From NCBI GenBank assembly GCA_025618425.1, contig CM046833.1:3393672-3457671 (forward strand): DNA of 64,000 nt, written 5' to 3'. A program made the translations under genes and the position numbers. Source of the DNA: Heliocidaris tuberculata. Taxonomy: Eukaryota > Echinodermata > Echinoidea > Camarodonta > Echinometridae. Shown here piece by piece: positions 62,907-64,000 of the stretch. Numbering within the stretch: the stretch's first letter is position 1; each line of letters opens with the position of its first letter. Under the pieces are notes generated by a model, which saw only the letters and a list, made by a program, of their open reading frames with translations, was not told the DNA's origin and searched no databases.

Positions 62907-63185
62907 TTCCTCCTGTAATCCAGCCCATCGAGCCCCTCACCCTTCGACAAGGTCAGCGAACTCAACTTATGTGTATTGTGACACGCGGTGACCTCCCTAT
63001 TCACTTCCGGTGGCTTAAAGATGGTGAAACAATTCCTCATGGGGTTGGAATCGAATTCGTAAATGGCACCTTCTCCAGCTCCTTGGTGATAGCTGATGCT
63101 TCTACTGTACATGATGGCCGCTACACGTGTGAAGCAAGTAACTTGGCTGCTGCAGTCAACTATACTACAGCACTTACTATACAAG
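62907..63185 (+). CDS. Dscam-like gene, exon 9: Ig7 (last exon in the window)
   Basis: 279 nt, phase 1 at both ends, donor CAAG|GTAATT. It encodes residues 591-684: VPPVIQPIEPLTLRQGQRTQ, LMC (B-strand cysteine), RGDLPIHFRWLKDGETI with the core tryptophan, NGTFSSSLVIADAS, and DGRYTCEASNLAAAVNYTT with the F-strand cysteine. GGDLP..(I/F).W..DG and the (A/C)xNLA end match Dscam Ig7, the domain made variable by exon 9 in insects. A single copy is present here, and no second version appears in the 815 bp to the window end. The protein is cut by the window: Ig8-10, fibronectin repeats, transmembrane segment and tail must lie further right. Confidence 0.93.
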
Positions 63186-64000
63186 GTAATTCAATTGCAT
63201 CCCCCTAAAAAAATAGTATCCCCATATGTCCATAATAGTGCATATATGAGATTATATAATATGATTTCTATTTCTTTTTCAACATAATCTTCCATACATT
63301 TTGTACTATATTCCTTATTAACGACAGGAAATCCCTTTGTCGAAATTTCTTTTCCATTATACTACTTTGATGTCATTTTATTTTTTAAATAATTTTTTAT
63401 CATGATTTTTCTTTATGCCATTGTTACGAGAGCAGGATTCATTCATGTCATTATGGTAATGGTATAATTCCATTATAATGATAATGGCAGGATTCCTTTA
63501 AACCATTATGAAAGTGATATGATGTCTTTATGCCATAATGATAATGATAGAATTCTTTTATGTCATACTGATAATTTCTTTTTCTTTTTATCATTATGAT
63601 AATAGAAGGATGATGATATTGCTGTGACTCCGTTAGACCATTATATTAATGGAAGGACTCCTTTATACCACTAAGATAATGATAGGATAACCTTAGACCA
63701 TTGTGATAATGATATTGAAGATTCCTTTACACTAATACGATCAAGGCGCAATTCCTTCGTACAAATTTGACAATGTAATGAATGAATTCTTTAATACCAT
63801 TAAGGGCAATTCCATGGTAACGGAATTACAAATGAGAGATATTTTGCTCACATTTTTGAAGGCTATGCACTAATTTTGGACTTCCATCCCCTTCTCACCA
63901 ATTCGTAATCTGCATATTTACTCATTCTTTCACCTGAACTCATTCATACCCAAAAGTGTCCAGTTACATTAATTATATTGAGGTATATAACTTTGGTAAC
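63186..64000 (+). other. Start of intron 9
   Basis: No exon is seen. From about 63395 to 63800 it is a decayed tandem repeat; the remainder is AT-rich. Confidence 0.75.
63395..63800. repeat. Degenerate ~40-50-bp tandem repeat
   Basis: Repeated pattern CATTATGATAATG, GGATTCCTTTATACC with heavy divergence, roughly eight units. Confidence 0.7.

Overview
This is AT-rich animal genomic DNA: split genes with GT-AG introns, long introns, many microsatellites and minisatellites, and several non-autonomous transposons. The Dscam-type receptor, an SLC22-like transporter exon, and the kinds of LINE and SINE relics suggest a marine deuterostome, most likely an echinoderm such as a sea urchin. That assignment is inference, not proven from the sequence. 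Nothing looks prokaryotic: there are no operons, CRISPR arrays or phage, and most six-frame open stretches lie in simple repeats.

Layout. (1) 1-~3600: intron end, last coding exon (271-441, +) and probable 3' UTR of an SLC22-type solute carrier. (2) ~3600-14500: intergenic, with a 1-kb Harbinger-like element (4532-5541), a 3-kb pyrimidine-only 48-bp minisatellite (6330-9365), a 266-bp MITE (10883-11148) and a ~790-bp dispersed repeat carrying two perfect DR1 nuclear-receptor motifs (12291-13081). (3) ~14500-15041: candidate promoter (CCAAT plus NRF1 motifs) and a 37-nt first coding exon of a Dscam-like gene. (4) 15042-40821: a 25.8-kb first intron holding a hAT-type element with a perfect 8-bp target duplication, a 594-bp foldback element, long VNTR arrays and a LINE tail. 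(5) 40822-63185: eight further coding exons encoding Ig1 to Ig7 of the Dscam-like receptor, with large repeat-filled introns. The gene continues beyond the right edge.

The receptor. The nine exons (15005-15041, 40822-41145, 52051-52197, 53427-53570, 56279-56557, 57100-57369, 57952-58248, 62176-62448, 62907-63185) join without a frame break, and every junction is phase 1. Together they give about 683 residues: a signal peptide followed by seven Ig domains, with Ig2 split across two exons. Ig1, Ig2, Ig5, Ig6 and Ig7 match the order and diagnostic motifs of Dscam (for example the PSGELHIRDV motif in Ig2). Ig8-10, the fibronectin repeats, the membrane segment and the tail are outside the window.

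Most notable observation. Immediately upstream of the exon for the first half of Ig2 there are four degraded tandem copies, about 60-68 bp apart, of that exon's own acceptor and 5' edge. The equivalent position in insect Dscam1 is the expanded exon 4 cluster. I do not claim alternative exons here, because the copies decay quickly, but it is the observation most worth testing. I saw no convincing wholly new biological system.
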